DNA of 64,000 bases, taken from assembly GCF_018130215.1 (NCBI RefSeq), contig NZ_JAFCKQ010000002.1:581376-645375 (forward strand). Reading direction: 5' to 3'. Under the pieces are notes generated by a model, which was not told the origin of the DNA, searched no databases, and saw only the letters and a program-made list of their open reading frames with translations. This stretch comes from Bradyrhizobium jicamae. Lineage in GTDB: Bacteria; Pseudomonadota; Alphaproteobacteria; Rhizobiales; Xanthobacteraceae. Each line of letters begins with the position of its first letter. The stretch's first letter is position 1. A program made the translations under genes and the position numbers. Shown here piece after piece: positions 62,991 to 64,000 of this stretch.

Positions 62991-64000
62991 TCAGGGCGTC
63001 TTTGAAGACCCATAGTGGCGACAGTGCTCGAGATACGCCGTTTCATGTTTTGCAATAAGAGAGAGCACGCTTGCCCAGAGCCACGAAGGTGCATCGAGCG
63101 ACTTGCTTCTGGCTCGGCCCAGTTCAGTTCGCCAATTCTTGCGAGTTGACGTGTCCATTTGACGCGCATGAGCACGCCCAACGACAGCCGCGAGATAACG
63201 TCCGACGTGGACCGCATCTCGCGGCTTGAGATTCTCGATGTCGAGCTTTAAATCCTGCGGCAATAGCTCTCGCACAAAAACGTCTCGGCCAAGCAGCGAG
63301 CACGCGATCATTCGTTCCCCGAGAAACGGTGACAGCTGGCTGGCCCCCTCGACAACACGTGCCGCGTTGTTGCCAGTTATTTTTGATCCTTTACACGAGG
63401 GCGCAGCAGGCTTTACCGCCTGCTTGATGTCTAGCAAACAATAGCTGTGCTCGTCTCCTGCATCGACCCCGAGCAATACAGCGCTTCGAAACAGGCCCAG
63501 TGAACTGCAACCTCTCCGCCAGTATGCCGCGTCAAGCAAGGTGACGTCGGAATTGCTTTCGCGCGATCGCAAAAGCGTCGCAAGCTGAACGACTTCGTCT
63601 GATAAAATCAACTTCTTGAGCGCGCCCTCCTCCCTTCGCGACAAATCCCAGAAGGAGTGGCCACGTGGAATATCCGGTTTAGTGTCCTCTATCGATCGTT
63701 TAGCCAGTTTCTTCCACGAGCCGGCGACAGCCTTTTTCATGGCCACTCTTATCGACGAAGGTCGATCTTTGAGCTGCGGCCTTCCAGACAGAGCCTCGCG
63801 ATATCCGCCAACCATTTGCTCGATCATCTTCTCGGTCACAATGCCGGGTAGGTCCGAACCACGCGCAGTCATCGCCAGAGAAAGCGCCAACCTGATCAGG
63901 TCGTACGCGGGATTGCTAATGATCGTTTGATCGAGGTCTCGAATTTCGATCTCGACATCTCCATCGGCATTCGCAAGCGGGCCAAGATTGCCGGTATGGC
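62991..64000 (-). CDS. DUF2252 family protein (5' end cut by window edge)
   Basis: About 336 codons are visible; the N-terminus lies beyond 64000. The start of the visible part, HTGNLGPLANADGDVEIEIR then DLDQTIISNPAYDLIRLALS, corresponds to the family's HGDxHxxNFG...NDFDE segment, here with HTGNLG and DLDQ, a kinase-like catalytic loop variant. Later parts include DEHSYCLLDIKQAVKPAAPS, RVVEGASQLSPFLGERM and VGRAHARQMDTSTRKNW, all typical of DUF2252. Function unknown; the fold is related to aminoglycoside phosphotransferases. Confidence 0.85.
   Translation of the reverse strand, partial: HTGNLGPLANADGDVEIEIRDLDQTIISNPAYDLIRLALSLAMTARGSDLPGIVTEKMIEQMVGGYREALSGRPQLKDRPSSIRVAMKKAVAGSWKKLAKRSIEDTKPDIPRGHSFWDLSRREEGALKKLILSDEVVQLATLLRSRESNSDVTLLDAAYWRRGCSSLGLFRSAVLLGVDAGDEHSYCLLDIKQAVKPAAPSCKGSKITGNNAARVVEGASQLSPFLGERMIACSLLGRDVFVRELLPQDLKLDIENLKPRDAVHVGRYLAAVVGRAHARQMDTSTRKNWRTELGRARSKSLDAPSWLWASVLSLIAKHETAYLEHCRHYGSSKTP

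Noticed and set aside
62718..63005. 95-codon plus-strand frame before the DUF2252 gene
   Set aside because: Basic low-complexity composition, no ribosome binding site, and it overlaps the end of the DUF2252 gene.
1..64000. tRNA genes, rRNA genes and CRISPR arrays
   Set aside because: Looked for T-loop GGTTCGAATCC-type sequence on both strands, rRNA-like sequence, and regularly spaced direct repeats; none was found by eye.

Overview
The window looks like chromosome of a high-GC alphaproteobacterium of the Bradyrhizobium / Nitrobacteraceae type. The reasons are the gene families (single-chain indolepyruvate ferredoxin oxidoreductase, RibB with a decayed RibA domain, DUF3551, extensin-like and YkuD wall proteins, RT0821-type lipoprotein), strong G/C bias at third codon positions, and palindromic intergenic repeats of the kind common in these genomes. 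This is inferred from recognition, not from a database search. No rRNA, tRNA or CRISPR array was seen.

Positions 1 to about 42,850 are dense, ordinary chromosome. The layout is: a carboxymuconolactone decarboxylase-like gene (cut by the window edge) and a MaoC-like gene, divergent from the 1,156-residue oxidoreductase; PhoD phosphatase; a LysN-type aminotransferase; DUF3124 protein; CPA2 antiporter; ribBA-like gene, gcdH and a metallo-hydrolase; acyl-CoA ligase; wall proteins (extensin-like and a lipoprotein L,D-transpeptidase); corA; a short-chain dehydrogenase and pdxH; a J-domain chaperone; an ECF sigma / anti-sigma pair; aroC; a class III cyclase; an EamA exporter; clpS; then a minus-strand block from a nucleotidyltransferase through RlmD-like, TlyA-like and deoxyribosyltransferase-like genes to dxs, xseB, a deacetylase-family gene and a 5'-nucleotidase. 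The TlyA/RlmD/deoxyribosyltransferase genes overlap at their ends and are probably translationally coupled.

From about 42,860 to the right edge the character changes to an accessory region. It is gene-poor and in places visibly AT-richer. It carries an IS91-type transposase with a tyrosine recombinase, an IS110 transposase tail, and wreckage of several genes (LysR regulator, two pieces of ATP-dependent DNA ligase, AI-2E-type exporter, cupin, and others). Between the wrecks are intact-looking genes: a GH18 glycosidase with an unknown partner, an APH-type phosphotransferase, an MFS transporter, a second L,D-transpeptidase, a GT4 glycosyltransferase and a DUF2252 protein that runs off the right edge.

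Two patterns there seem the most worth following. One is a tight four-gene minus-strand operon (60413 to 58000): a 69-residue soluble protein, a 46-residue single-pass membrane protein, a GT4 glycosyltransferase and an L,D-transpeptidase, with overlaps or gaps of at most 12 bases. The other is a set of very short (23 to 58 residue) predicted single-pass membrane proteins scattered through the accessory region, several with good ribosome binding sites and all easily missed by gene callers. One of these is interrupted by an in-frame amber codon and lies just beyond a diverged 120-base repeat pair that brackets another small membrane gene.
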